DNA from: Pedobacter zeaxanthinifaciens
Lineage (GTDB): Bacteria > Bacteroidota > Bacteroidia > Sphingobacteriales > Sphingobacteriaceae
Length of the DNA: 64,000 bases
Direction of reading: 5' to 3'
Assembly (NCBI RefSeq): GCF_003313335.1
Contig: NZ_QMHP01000002.1
Span: 186,001-250,000, forward strand
Positions 33,577 to 41,716 of the stretch are shown here, piece after piece. How positions within the stretch are numbered: the stretch's first letter is position 1; each line of letters begins with the position of its first letter. The notes below the pieces were generated by a model. The model searched no databases, had not been told where the DNA came from, and worked only from the letters and a program-made list of their open reading frames with translations. The translations under genes and the position numbers were made by a program.

Positions 33577-35001
33577 TTAAAATTGAAAATATAGAAATTC
33601 TGTTTGGTTGTTTAAATTCTTTGAAGAGAATATCGTAATGATGATTAATGCACAAATAGCCCACTTAATGTAATATGGCCAGTTGATGATTTGCAATGCG
33701 TAAGGTTTGCTTCGTTGAAACCATTCAAATAGGAGCAAGCCCACAATGTAGAGGAGGTAAACGGAATTTACCTCAGGTTGAAACACCCATTTGGCAGTTA
33801 CAATTTGCTTTAAAATGCCATAAAAGTGATCAACACTGGTAGCCCTAAATATCAACTGTGTGAAGCTCCAAAAGATAAAAACTAAAATGCCGCTCCCTAT
33901 GGAATATGCAATTGGGTTGTATTTTTTGGCCCAGCCTTTTCTTTTCTTTTTGGTGAGCAACTCGTAACCTATGGCTATGCCATGTACGGCACCCCAAATA
34001 ATGAATGTCCAGTTAGCACCATGCCACAAACCACTAATGGTAAAACTTACCAAAGCGGCGTAAAATATGCCAAATTTACCCCAGGCCCTTTTGTTGAACG
34101 AGATAGGAGTGAAGAGGTAATCTTGTATCCAATTGGATAAAGACATGTGCCATTTACGCCAAAACTCCGAAACACTAGTAGAAAAAAATGGATAATTGAA
34201 GTTTTGTAACAGCTCAAAGCCTAGCAAACGGGCGCATCCTAAAGCGATATCAGAGTAGCCTGAAAAATCACAATACATTTGAAACGTAAACATGATTACC
34301 GCAATAATGAGCGTAATAGGATGTAAATCTTGATAGTGGGCAAAAGCGTAGTTCACCTGAGTTGCAAGGGTATCAGCAATCACAATTTTTTTGAAGAATC
34401 CCCAAAGCATTTGCATTAAACCATCTTCCATTTTAATCCAACTGAACTGGCGCTTGTTGGCAAATTGAGGTAGTAAGTGATTGGCTCTTTCAATAGGTCC
34501 AGCTACCAGCTGCGGGAAAAAGGCAATGTGCGCAATAAACTCAAAATAATTATTGGATGCTGGGTATTTACGTTGGTATACATCATAGGTGTAGCCCAAA
34601 ATGTGGAATGTGAAGAAGCTGATGGCCAGTGGAAGGGCAATTTGCAATGGCGTATAATCCACGTTAAAGCCTAAGTTTTTAGCGAAATCAGTAAATGAAG
34701 AGATGAAAAAATTAAAGTACTTGTAATAGCACAAAATTCCAATATGAACCACAATACTTAAGTTCATATAAAGGCGTCGCTTTTTATCACTATCAGTTTC
34801 GCTAAGTAATTTGGTTACAAAAAACCCAAACGTTGAACTGAAAAGCAGTAAAAAACAAAAACGCCAATCCCACCAACCATAAAAAACATAGCTGGAAACT
34901 AATAACAGCATGTTTTGCCATTTTCTATTCGCTTTTAGCGCCCAATACAGTATAAAAACTATCGGGAAGAAAATGAAAAAGGAAAATGAAGAAAAAAGCA
35001 T
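33577..35001 (-). CDS. MBOAT family O-acyltransferase (AlgI/DltB-like)
   Basis: MBOAT proteins move an acyl group across the inner membrane for transfer to a sugar. The 474-aa polytopic protein shows the N-terminal MLFSSFSFFIFFPIVFILYW, YYKYFNFF, ALPLAISFFTFHILGYTYDVYQRK, and the catalytic-region motifs FWRKWHMSLSNW (His285) and SGLWHGANWTFIIWGAVHG with the conserved His327. Its start overlaps the stop of the carrier-protein gene by one base (TAATG), so translation is coupled. As in DltB-DltC, the carrier protein is the probable acyl donor. The nature of the acyl group is discussed under the FkbH protein. Confidence 0.93.
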   Translation of the reverse strand: MLFSSFSFFIFFPIVFILYWALKANRKWQNMLLLVSSYVFYGWWDWRFCFLLLFSSTFGFFVTKLLSETDSDKKRRLYMNLSIVVHIGILCYYKYFNFFISSFTDFAKNLGFNVDYTPLQIALPLAISFFTFHILGYTYDVYQRKYPASNNYFEFIAHIAFFPQLVAGPIERANHLLPQFANKRQFSWIKMEDGLMQMLWGFFKKIVIADTLATQVNYAFAHYQDLHPITLIIAVIMFTFQMYCDFSGYSDIALGCARLLGFELLQNFNYPFFSTSVSEFWRKWHMSLSNWIQDYLFTPISFNKRAWGKFGIFYAALVSFTISGLWHGANWTFIIWGAVHGIAIGYELLTKKKRKGWAKKYNPIAYSIGSGILVFIFWSFTQLIFRATSVDHFYGILKQIVTAKWVFQPEVNSVYLLYIVGLLLFEWFQRSKPYALQIINWPYYIKWAICALIIITIFSSKNLNNQTEFLYFQF

Positions 35002-35246
35002 TACCTAGATTTTTCGATAATTAGATTAACCAAATCACCAATATTTTTTAGGTTTTGAATTTCGGGCAAGGTGAACTTGAACCCATACTTTTTCTCTACT
35101 GCATAAATAATTTGGATGTGGTTAAGGGAGTCCCAACCGTCTACATCATTAGCAGTAGTTTCTGGCGTTAACGATACTTCGCCTTCATCAATTACCTCGG
35201 TAAAAATTTCGTTTAATTCTTCAATAATTTGTAGTTGTGTTTTCAT
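35001..35246 (-). CDS. Acyl carrier protein
   Basis: An 81-aa carrier protein. DVDGWDSLNHIQIIYAVEKKYGFKF contains the DSL motif with Ser40 as the phosphopantetheine attachment site. ATG 35246 is one base after the FkbH stop and gives MKTQLQIIEELNEIF; the longer frame to 35276 would overlap FkbH and is rejected. It sits between FkbH and MBOAT genes, so it most likely carries the group that FkbH loads and MBOAT uses, rather than serving fatty-acid synthesis. Confidence 0.92.
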   Translation of the reverse strand: MKTQLQIIEELNEIFTEVIDEGEVSLTPETTANDVDGWDSLNHIQIIYAVEKKYGFKFTLPEIQNLKNIGDLVNLIIEKSR

Positions 35247-35247
35247 G

Positions 35248-36972
35248 TTATATTGTAGTTTGTATTTGTACTTCAAAAGGTTGATAGTTTGCTATATCAA
35301 GAGACCAATAGGAATCATCTGCTTGGTTGGCCAAAAAGCCTAAATCTTTATAATGCTCCTTCACTAGCGCATTTTTTGGAGTTGCTAAGTACTGTCCTCC
35401 AATTTTACTGCAGCCCAGTGATTTTGCAAATTCAACCAAATAGTTGAGCGTAAATTTTTCCATTCCTCGTTTTAACACACGGCAGCTCATGATCCAGTTT
35501 TCTATGAAAAGTTCTTCCGCTCGTTTTTCTAAAAATAATGCAGCTATTAGTCCATAATCGCCGTATTTATCCTTCAATGAGAATGAAATTACCTTGTGAT
35601 TTGGGTTGTTGCTATAGTTGGATAAGGACTCTTCATCAAAACGAATGGTTCTGAGGTTAAACTGGTTTGATCTTAGTGAAAGCTGCGCAATTCTTGGCAA
35701 ACTAAAAGGGCTAATTGCCTCAACTTTACAAGTCATAGCTAGGCTTTGCAAAAAGGCGTCTTCATTATCGAAGTAAGTTTTAGCCTTTACTCGGTTGGCT
35801 TCCTCCTTATATTGTACGGTGCGTTTATTATCTAACTGTGTTACATTGGCCGCCTCGAATAAATTCAGCGAGTTAACGTAATCTAAATACTCAGCGGGAT
35901 TTTCTGGCAAATCTGGAACGGTAACTAATGGCAAATTTTGTTTTACCATTTCCCGTTCAAAGGGATTATCGTCCAAAAATACCATCGAATCAAATCCTAT
36001 GTTTAAAATTTCCTGTATTTTTTGAATGTTGGTGACCTTGTTGTCCCAGTTGGCCATAAATACAGAAATATCATCTTCTTTTAAAACCATTTCCTGATGC
36101 TGCTGAAAAGGTTCAAGTGCAATGCTTTCGGTATTTTTACTAGCTACACATAAAATGATTCCCCTGTTTTTGAGTTCCTTTGCCCAATACTGAAGCTTGG
36201 TAAAGGCTTTTCCAATACCGAGTCCGCCAATTTGTATGTTATTGATACCGTCATCACCAATAATGCCGCCCCATGTGGTGTTGTCTAAATCTAGGATGAG
36301 GCATTTCTTCAAGTCGCCAAGCCTAACTTTGATAATGTCGATTACATTTTTGGCAATCAGCGGTAAAAAATCCAATGTAAAGTACATGTCGGCTTGTATC
36401 AGCAGCTGGTTATCTTTAATGAAATTGATGCCGTATTTATTTTGCTGACTAAGTAAATCCACCAAGTAAAACCCAGTGGTTTCTGATGCTAACTTACTAA
36501 GTTCGAAATTTAACTCCCTACATTGGTAAATAAACGATTCGGGATATTGTGCGGCGTAATTACCATACACGCCATCGTTAACTTCGCAAAAGTTGAAATA
36601 TAGTATTGTAGCTCCAAGTTGTTTTGCAATGCTACTATATTCTTTAACTGTCTCAATTTTTTGTTTGGCAAAGCTATTTTTCTCTTCGGTAGGCGTTTTA
36701 TAAAAATCGTCTTTTAATTTGGTTTCAGCTTCAAAAATGAGGATGTAATTTGGCTTAAAGCCATGTAAATCCGACATTGGATTTTTAAACTGAAGTGCAA
36801 TTTGGTTGTACGGCGCTTCGTAAACATCTAATTTAATAGCCTCTTCAACAGCGTAGCCAACAATAGCGGTACTCAAAAATTGAGTAGCAGTATCGCCCAA
36901 GATGGCCATTTTTAGTTGGTGCTTAGGCGAAAATTCTTTCTTTAAATTCTTTTTAAGCGAGTTGAAGTTCAT
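35248..36972 (-). CDS. FkbH-like HAD-IIIC family protein (glyceryl/acyl-ACP loading)
   Basis: A 574-aa three-part protein. An SGNH-like N-terminal part (MAILGDTATQF, about 22-200) is followed by a HAD domain with LILDLDNTTWGGIIGDDG (Asp228, Asp230) and FLDDNPFEREMV, and a GNAT-like C-terminal part (WIMSCRVLKRGMEKFTLNYLVEFAKSLG). Characterised FkbH proteins dephosphorylate 1,3-bisphosphoglycerate and load the glyceryl group on an ACP. An ACP gene follows after one base. This makes a glyceryl-ACP, or a derivative, the prime candidate for the group added to the polysaccharide. Its start overlaps the end of the upstream gene by 4 bases. Confidence 0.88.
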   Translation of the reverse strand: MNFNSLKKNLKKEFSPKHQLKMAILGDTATQFLSTAIVGYAVEEAIKLDVYEAPYNQIALQFKNPMSDLHGFKPNYILIFEAETKLKDDFYKTPTEEKNSFAKQKIETVKEYSSIAKQLGATILYFNFCEVNDGVYGNYAAQYPESFIYQCRELNFELSKLASETTGFYLVDLLSQQNKYGINFIKDNQLLIQADMYFTLDFLPLIAKNVIDIIKVRLGDLKKCLILDLDNTTWGGIIGDDGINNIQIGGLGIGKAFTKLQYWAKELKNRGIILCVASKNTESIALEPFQQHQEMVLKEDDISVFMANWDNKVTNIQKIQEILNIGFDSMVFLDDNPFEREMVKQNLPLVTVPDLPENPAEYLDYVNSLNLFEAANVTQLDNKRTVQYKEEANRVKAKTYFDNEDAFLQSLAMTCKVEAISPFSLPRIAQLSLRSNQFNLRTIRFDEESLSNYSNNPNHKVISFSLKDKYGDYGLIAALFLEKRAEELFIENWIMSCRVLKRGMEKFTLNYLVEFAKSLGCSKIGGQYLATPKNALVKEHYKDLGFLANQADDSYWSLDIANYQPFEVQIQTTI

Positions 36973-38147
36973 TTTTGGCTTTTCTTTTCTTCGTTAAGAT
37001 CTTCCCTGTATCTTTTTAAAATAGTTTCAATCATCGGTCGATAGAACTCCCAAAAGAAACTCACCCTTTCAGCTGCAACATCATTATTGTAAAATAGCTT
37101 ACGGAAGTAACTGATTCCTTTAAAGTACGAGCCACCTTGTGAGATGGGGTTATCCGCATAGTCGCCGCAGAAGTAAAGAAACTTATAATCAGCTTCGTAA
37201 TGCTCAATAATTGCTGGGAACTGCCTCGGGATATTATTCTTTGCCAATATTTCAGCTCCTTTTTCATTGGGTTGTAAGTCGTAAAACGAAATAATTTTAT
37301 TCGACCTAGAAGTACGGATCACATCAAACCAAAAGGGGTACTTCATACTTTTAGGGATGTTGTACTTTTCACGATTTTTCTTGGTAGTTAAGATGTACGG
37401 TACTTCAGCATTTAAATCGGTAAGGTATTCCAGCACCACAATTTTATCGTCCTTATTTACGAATGCTATCCCCGACTTTTTAAATGGCCATTGATTGTTG
37501 TTTTGAGCTTTGTAATTTTTCACCAGCCAGTAGGGAAGCTCCTTATTTTGTAGCGTGTCAAACGAATCGAAGTATTTTCCTACCCAGCCTGTCCATTTAA
37601 TTTTAAAGGTTTGCTCAAAATCTCGTGCAACATTGGCAGGAGTTGGCGTAGCAAAAGTGTTGAACTCGGTGATGATCAGCTTTTTCTTCCTTTTCATACT
37701 TTTGAGGAAAAGCATATCGTTGCTCGATAGGCCTCCATAAAGTAATCGCTGTCTTTCCGTAATGTTTTTAGCTAAGTACCATTCTTTTGAATAGATGCCG
37801 TAAGTATCCGTAAAATAGGCCATTTCGGCATCATTGCTAAGCTTTTCTAAATTTTCCTTGGTAACATATTCCAGCCCTTTCAGGTCAAATTTTTTATTCT
37901 TATTTGGGAAAAAGCCAAAATAATCTCTTCCAACTTTATATAAGTCGCTGCGTGTTTTACTGTATTTGTTGTTTCTTAATACCCAAGTAAGCGAAGCATG
38001 TTCTTGCCCGGTTTTAAAAAGTACCGTCTTATCTACAATGGCAATAGTGAGTTTAGTTTTAGGCCAAACCAACCAAATTAGGAACATCCAAAGTGGTAAG
38101 CCAATCACAAAATAAAAGAGAAGCGTGTTAATGGGAGCTCTTCTCAT
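36969..38147 (-). CDS. Membrane-anchored periplasmic protein of unknown function in the exopolysaccharide operon
   Basis: A 392-aa protein with one N-terminal transmembrane helix (INTLLFYFVIGLPLWMFLIWLVW) and a large extracytoplasmic domain. Rossmann-like strands are seen (LTIAIVDKTVL, MAYFTDTYGIY, KLIITEFNTFA, FLYFCGDYAD), which recall glutaminase-like or DUF2194-type domains of exopolysaccharide loci, but I cannot assign a family. ATG 38147 lies two bases after the preceding stop and is preferred over an overlapping start at 38198. It is translationally close to the beta-barrel gene upstream and FkbH downstream. A role in polymer processing or in bridging to the outer membrane is possible. 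Confidence 0.65.
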   Translation of the reverse strand: MRRAPINTLLFYFVIGLPLWMFLIWLVWPKTKLTIAIVDKTVLFKTGQEHASLTWVLRNNKYSKTRSDLYKVGRDYFGFFPNKNKKFDLKGLEYVTKENLEKLSNDAEMAYFTDTYGIYSKEWYLAKNITERQRLLYGGLSSNDMLFLKSMKRKKKLIITEFNTFATPTPANVARDFEQTFKIKWTGWVGKYFDSFDTLQNKELPYWLVKNYKAQNNNQWPFKKSGIAFVNKDDKIVVLEYLTDLNAEVPYILTTKKNREKYNIPKSMKYPFWFDVIRTSRSNKIISFYDLQPNEKGAEILAKNNIPRQFPAIIEHYEADYKFLYFCGDYADNPISQGGSYFKGISYFRKLFYNNDVAAERVSFFWEFYRPMIETILKRYREDLNEEKKSQK

Positions 38148-38149
38148 AA

Positions 38150-39388
38150 CTAAAAACGTTTGTTGATGCTTACACTTAAACCAATTTGGTTGCCCCACGT
38201 GTTGGTGGCATACTCTTCATAATACCAAAGTCCAGAAGCTGCAACGGCTAAATTCTTAACAACATCTCTGGAATAGTTTAAGCCAAACTTGTATGATTTT
38301 AAGTTTGCCGTTTGGTCGATATTTCGAACTCTGTCATCTGGCGAAACCCCTGTTCCAATTTGCATACCAACTAAATTGAAGCGGTCGGAAAAATAATACC
38401 TGACATTTAACGTGTGTGACTGGAACGATTGCTGGCTAACGAGTGAAATATACGATTGTACATTGATGTACCAGTTTTTGATGTATTTACCCAAGCCAAC
38501 AACAGCTATGTATGATTCAATAGGATTGAAGTTTAAATATCTGAAACCCATTTCACCATCAAATTTTTTAGGCAGCATAAAATAAATGGAACCGCCAGCT
38601 CTAAATTTGGGGAATATGCTCGACGGTGATGCGCCAACGCCAATATAGGTGTAAACTTTATCGGAAAGTACTGGATAGGCATCTATTTCGCCCTGAAAGC
38701 CGTTTTTGCCATAACGGTTGCTGTACCATAACCTGCCCGATACATAGCCGAGAGTGGTGTTTCTACTGTAATCGGCATATGCAAAATGCCAAGGATCGGG
38801 AAAACGCTTGTCGAAATAAATATACTCATAGCCTAGGCCAACCATATTTTTGGTGTCATCCCTCTTAAGTAAGTCCAAAAACCCTCGCAACGTGTCTAAA
38901 TCTTTGTGGCTGTTATAAAAGCTAGCTGCTTTTTTATCATCTTTCATTGCTGCTAGTACTTTTGCCTTTTTCACAATTAAATCTGCAGAGTTAGAGTCGT
39001 ATAAAAGTCCTTGATTGGCGTGGTCCAATGCTCTTCTGAAATTTTGGTTCCAATATTCCAAATCAACCAATGCGGCATGTGCTTCAATATTTTTAGGCGT
39101 TTTAGCCAGCACTTGGTTTAGCTCGTACCTGGCGCTATCCAAGTTGTTATTCCAGGTGTAAACTCGTCCCAAAAAAATCCTTACATCTGCGTAATCCGGG
39201 CTTTTTTGCAAGGCAAGCTTTAGTGTGCTGATAATTTTTGGATAGTTTTCTTTCTCTTTTGGGATATTCCTAGCGGCATTAAAAAGCTCGTCGGGAGTTA
39301 AATTGCTTTGCTGCGAATACACGCTGTAAGCAAATAACAGCTGTAGAAATACAGTAAATGCTAGTGTGTTAATTAACTTGTTTTTCAT
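38150..39388 (-). CDS. YaiO-type TPR plus outer-membrane beta-barrel protein (putative exopolysaccharide porin)
   Basis: A 412-aa secreted protein. After the signal peptide (ending YSQQ) come TPR-like helix pairs (TPDELFNAARNIPKEKENYPKIISTLKLALQKSP, ADVRIFLGRVYTWNNNLDSARYELNQVL, NIEAHAALVDLEYWNQNFRRALDHANQGL), then from about residue 185 a YaiO-like beta barrel with alternating aromatic strands, ending in a C-terminal aromatic (VSINKRF). E. coli yaiO pairs with the GT2 gene yaiP. TPR plus barrel in one chain resembles PgaA and the AlgK/AlgE pair. It is the first gene of the minus-strand operon and is the likely exit channel of the polymer. Confidence 0.85.
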   Translation of the reverse strand: MKNKLINTLAFTVFLQLLFAYSVYSQQSNLTPDELFNAARNIPKEKENYPKIISTLKLALQKSPDYADVRIFLGRVYTWNNNLDSARYELNQVLAKTPKNIEAHAALVDLEYWNQNFRRALDHANQGLLYDSNSADLIVKKAKVLAAMKDDKKAASFYNSHKDLDTLRGFLDLLKRDDTKNMVGLGYEYIYFDKRFPDPWHFAYADYSRNTTLGYVSGRLWYSNRYGKNGFQGEIDAYPVLSDKVYTYIGVGASPSSIFPKFRAGGSIYFMLPKKFDGEMGFRYLNFNPIESYIAVVGLGKYIKNWYINVQSYISLVSQQSFQSHTLNVRYYFSDRFNLVGMQIGTGVSPDDRVRNIDQTANLKSYKFGLNYSRDVVKNLAVAASGLWYYEEYATNTWGNQIGLSVSINKRF

Positions 39389-39638
39389 TCGGTTGATGTA
39401 ATTAAGATAGTATTTCAGTACAAAAAGTTCATCATAATACTGGTTTTATTGCAGTAATATTCAGTTGTTTATATTCTTATAATCTCTAAAAATAATAAGA
39501 GTACTGCACTTTGTAAAATTTTTGATAAAATAATCCTAAAACAGATTGTAATTTGACATAATTTAACTTGATTTGTGATGGTGTAAATAGAAAAGTGTTG
39601 CGGTATATTGCTGAATTATAGTTGTTTAATTTTGTTTG
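39389..39638. promoter_or_regulatory. Divergent control region between the YaiO-type operon and the PAS-LuxR gene
   Basis: A 250-base A/T-rich spacer that must hold promoters for both directions. TAATTTTG (39627-39634) matches TAnnTTTG and lies only 4 bases before the ATG of the regulator, so that mRNA may be leaderless. No strong palindrome stands out. AGTATTTCAGTAC near 39410 and AATAAGAGTACTGC near 39495 share AGTAC words. Confidence 0.45.
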
Positions 39639-40292
39639 ATGAACATTGCAGAAAAGATAGCCTCATTGAAATTAGTGGCTGATGATTTACCAATTCCAAT
39701 TATAGTACAGTCGTTGCCTAACTACGCAGTATTGTATATGAATAAAGTAGGGCTAGAGATATTAGGTGTTGATTTGACTGAGCTGCAAACAATTGATCCG
39801 CGTACGTATGTAGCAAGGTATTTCAATATGGAAGATGACAAAGAATACTCGGAGAAAATCAAACAAAGGCTGGCCCAATTTTCGGATCAACATACTTCTT
39901 ATTTTCAGCAGGTTAAATCTAAAGATGGAGTTTGGGAAGTTTACGCCAGTAACACGAAGGTATTTGCGAAGGATAACCTAGGCGAAGCAACCCACTTGGT
40001 TACCACTGCAAGTCCTTTGGCGGCGGAACATCATATCACCATCAAAATTAACAGATTGATGGATGATGTTAGGTTTTTACGTGAGAATGCTACTGTTTTC
40101 GCAAAGCTTTCAGCGAGGGAGCGTGAGGTGTTAAAACTGATGGCTTTGGGCTTAAGTTCTACAGAAATTGCCACTCAACTATTCATTGCCATGGCCACTG
40201 TAGATACGCACCGACGTAACATCAGGAAAAAACTACTTCTTAAAAACAACTACGAAGCGGTAAAATTTGCGCAGGCGTTTAATCTACTCTAA
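39639..40292 (+). CDS. PAS domain LuxR-type transcriptional regulator
   Basis: A 217-aa protein with an N-terminal PAS-like domain (LPIPIIVQSLPNYAVLYMNKVGLEILGVDL... DGVWEVYASNTKVFAKDNLGEATHLVTTASPL) and a C-terminal LuxR/GerE helix-turn-helix (LSAREREVLKLMALGLSSTEIATQLFIAMATVDTHRRNIRKKLLLKN). ATG 39639 is preferred over the TTG directly before it. It diverges from the YaiO-type operon and may control it. Its stop overlaps the convergent serine hydrolase gene by 4 bases. Signal sensed is unknown. Confidence 0.9.
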   Translation: MNIAEKIASLKLVADDLPIPIIVQSLPNYAVLYMNKVGLEILGVDLTELQTIDPRTYVARYFNMEDDKEYSEKIKQRLAQFSDQHTSYFQQVKSKDGVWEVYASNTKVFAKDNLGEATHLVTTASPLAAEHHITIKINRLMDDVRFLRENATVFAKLSAREREVLKLMALGLSSTEIATQLFIAMATVDTHRRNIRKKLLLKNNYEAVKFAQAFNLL

Positions 40293-41434
40293 TTTTTGAT
40301 TACGTCTTGATAAAGGATGTTGTACGTTTCTTTGATGATAGATTTGAAGCCGTCTTTGCTGCTTGGTCCCGTGCCGTTGGTAATAATCACAATGCCAAAT
40401 TTCTCTTTTGGATCAAAAAACATAGCACTAAACAAACCATAGGCGGAACCTGTGTGCCCTACCAGTTGCTTGCCATCAATGAGCTTGTTGCTTAGGCTTA
40501 ATGCCAAACCATATGCTGCTTCTTGATTTACTGGAGTTTGCATCAACTTGGAGCTTTTTTTAGAGATGATTTTTACGCCGTTAACTTTGCCGTAGTGCAG
40601 GTGCATAGCCATGTATTTGGCTAAATCGGCTGCAGAAATCTTAACGCCGCCTGTAGGCGATAAAATGGGAGTGCTATAACCTAATTGGTAAGTGGCCAAT
40701 TCTTCTCTGCGTGGTGCATAAGCAGCTGCGGCTAGTTTGAATGTTTTGTTTTCATATTCGTATAATGATGCAAATTTTTTGCCATCTAACGAGTCAACAC
40801 AATGTCCGCCGTACAAATTTAAGGGGTTTAAAATATGTTGTTTGATGTAACTATCAAACCGCTGTCCAGTAGTGCGTTCAATTACAGCGCCAACCATATT
40901 ATAGTTTAAGTTGCAGTATAAAAAAGCTGTTCCGGGTTGCTTATCGGTGTAGCATTTTTCCCAATTGGGATTTTTAGATGGATTAATCGCATCCAAATTA
41001 AAATAACCTTGACTATCGTTGATGCTTGAGGTGTGAGAAAGCACCATGCGCAAAGTAATTTTGGTTTCCGGATACTTTGGGTTTTTAATTTCGAAACCTA
41101 CCAACTTTCCAAAATCGTCATCGAGGGATAGTTTTTTTGCTTCAACCAACTGCATAATGGCGGTTGCTGCAAATGATTTTGAGATGGAAGCAATTCTAAA
41201 TATATCTTCGTTTGTTAAATCTGTATTTTCTTCAATGCTTTTTTTTCCAAATGAATGGTTATAAACCAAATCGCTCCCTTTAATTACTGCCACTGATAGG
41301 CCAACTACCTCATTTTTTTGCATCGACTCGATAATTTTTGCTTCAGTTTTTTCTAACTGGGCATGTCCGGTAATGGAGAAAAATAAAAAAAGGAGTAGAA
41401 ATAACGGTCTCATATTTTGCTTAGTTGAATGCAC
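40289..41434 (-). CDS. Serine hydrolase, class C beta-lactamase-like family
   Basis: A secreted 381-aa protein with signal peptide ending GHAQ (residue 26). The family motifs are SISK (Ser83 to Lys86), YCN (Tyr170-Asn172) and the KTG-equivalent HTG in LVGHTGSAYGLF. Members act as D-aminopeptidases, esterases or penicillin-binding-like enzymes; resistance to beta-lactams is not implied. A start at 41413 (MRPLFLLL) is equally plausible. Monocistronic. Confidence 0.9.
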   Translation of the reverse strand: MHSTKQNMRPLFLLLFLFFSITGHAQLEKTEAKIIESMQKNEVVGLSVAVIKGSDLVYNHSFGKKSIEENTDLTNEDIFRIASISKSFAATAIMQLVEAKKLSLDDDFGKLVGFEIKNPKYPETKITLRMVLSHTSSINDSQGYFNLDAINPSKNPNWEKCYTDKQPGTAFLYCNLNYNMVGAVIERTTGQRFDSYIKQHILNPLNLYGGHCVDSLDGKKFASLYEYENKTFKLAAAAYAPRREELATYQLGYSTPILSPTGGVKISAADLAKYMAMHLHYGKVNGVKIISKKSSKLMQTPVNQEAAYGLALSLSNKLIDGKQLVGHTGSAYGLFSAMFFDPKEKFGIVIITNGTGPSSKDGFKSIIKETYNILYQDVIKN

Positions 41435-41716
41435 TAAGTTAAAATTTTATACACAAACTTTAACAGCATTTCTTAAAGCCAAGCAATTTGCAACGAAACA
41501 ATTAAAGATAAAGGTTTCGAAAAACGATAAGCAGACTTTGCGTTCTTTGCGAAACCTTAAAATCTTTGCGATAAAATCTTTGTAAACCACCAAGCCACAA
41601 AGTGCGCCAAATTTGCGCAAAGAGCGAATTAAGATACAACTCAAAGACAGACTCGCGGCTTATACTTTAAGTTGAAATTTTCACTTAGAGTGGCTTTTCA
41701 GTGTTGATTTATCTTC
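41435..41716. other. Spacer with TTTGCG-rich repeat words
   Basis: The 282-base gap has direct and inverted TTTGCG/CGCAAA words: ACTTTGCGTTCTTTGCGAAAC near 41535, AAATCTTTGCG near 41563, and the palindrome GCGCCAAATTTGCGC near 41608. This looks like a decayed interspersed repeat. No gene or clear promoter was found. Confidence 0.5.

Noticed and set aside
40289..41434. Acquired beta-lactam resistance gene
   Set aside because: The motifs fit the broad serine hydrolase family; nothing points to an AmpC-type beta-lactamase or to transfer.
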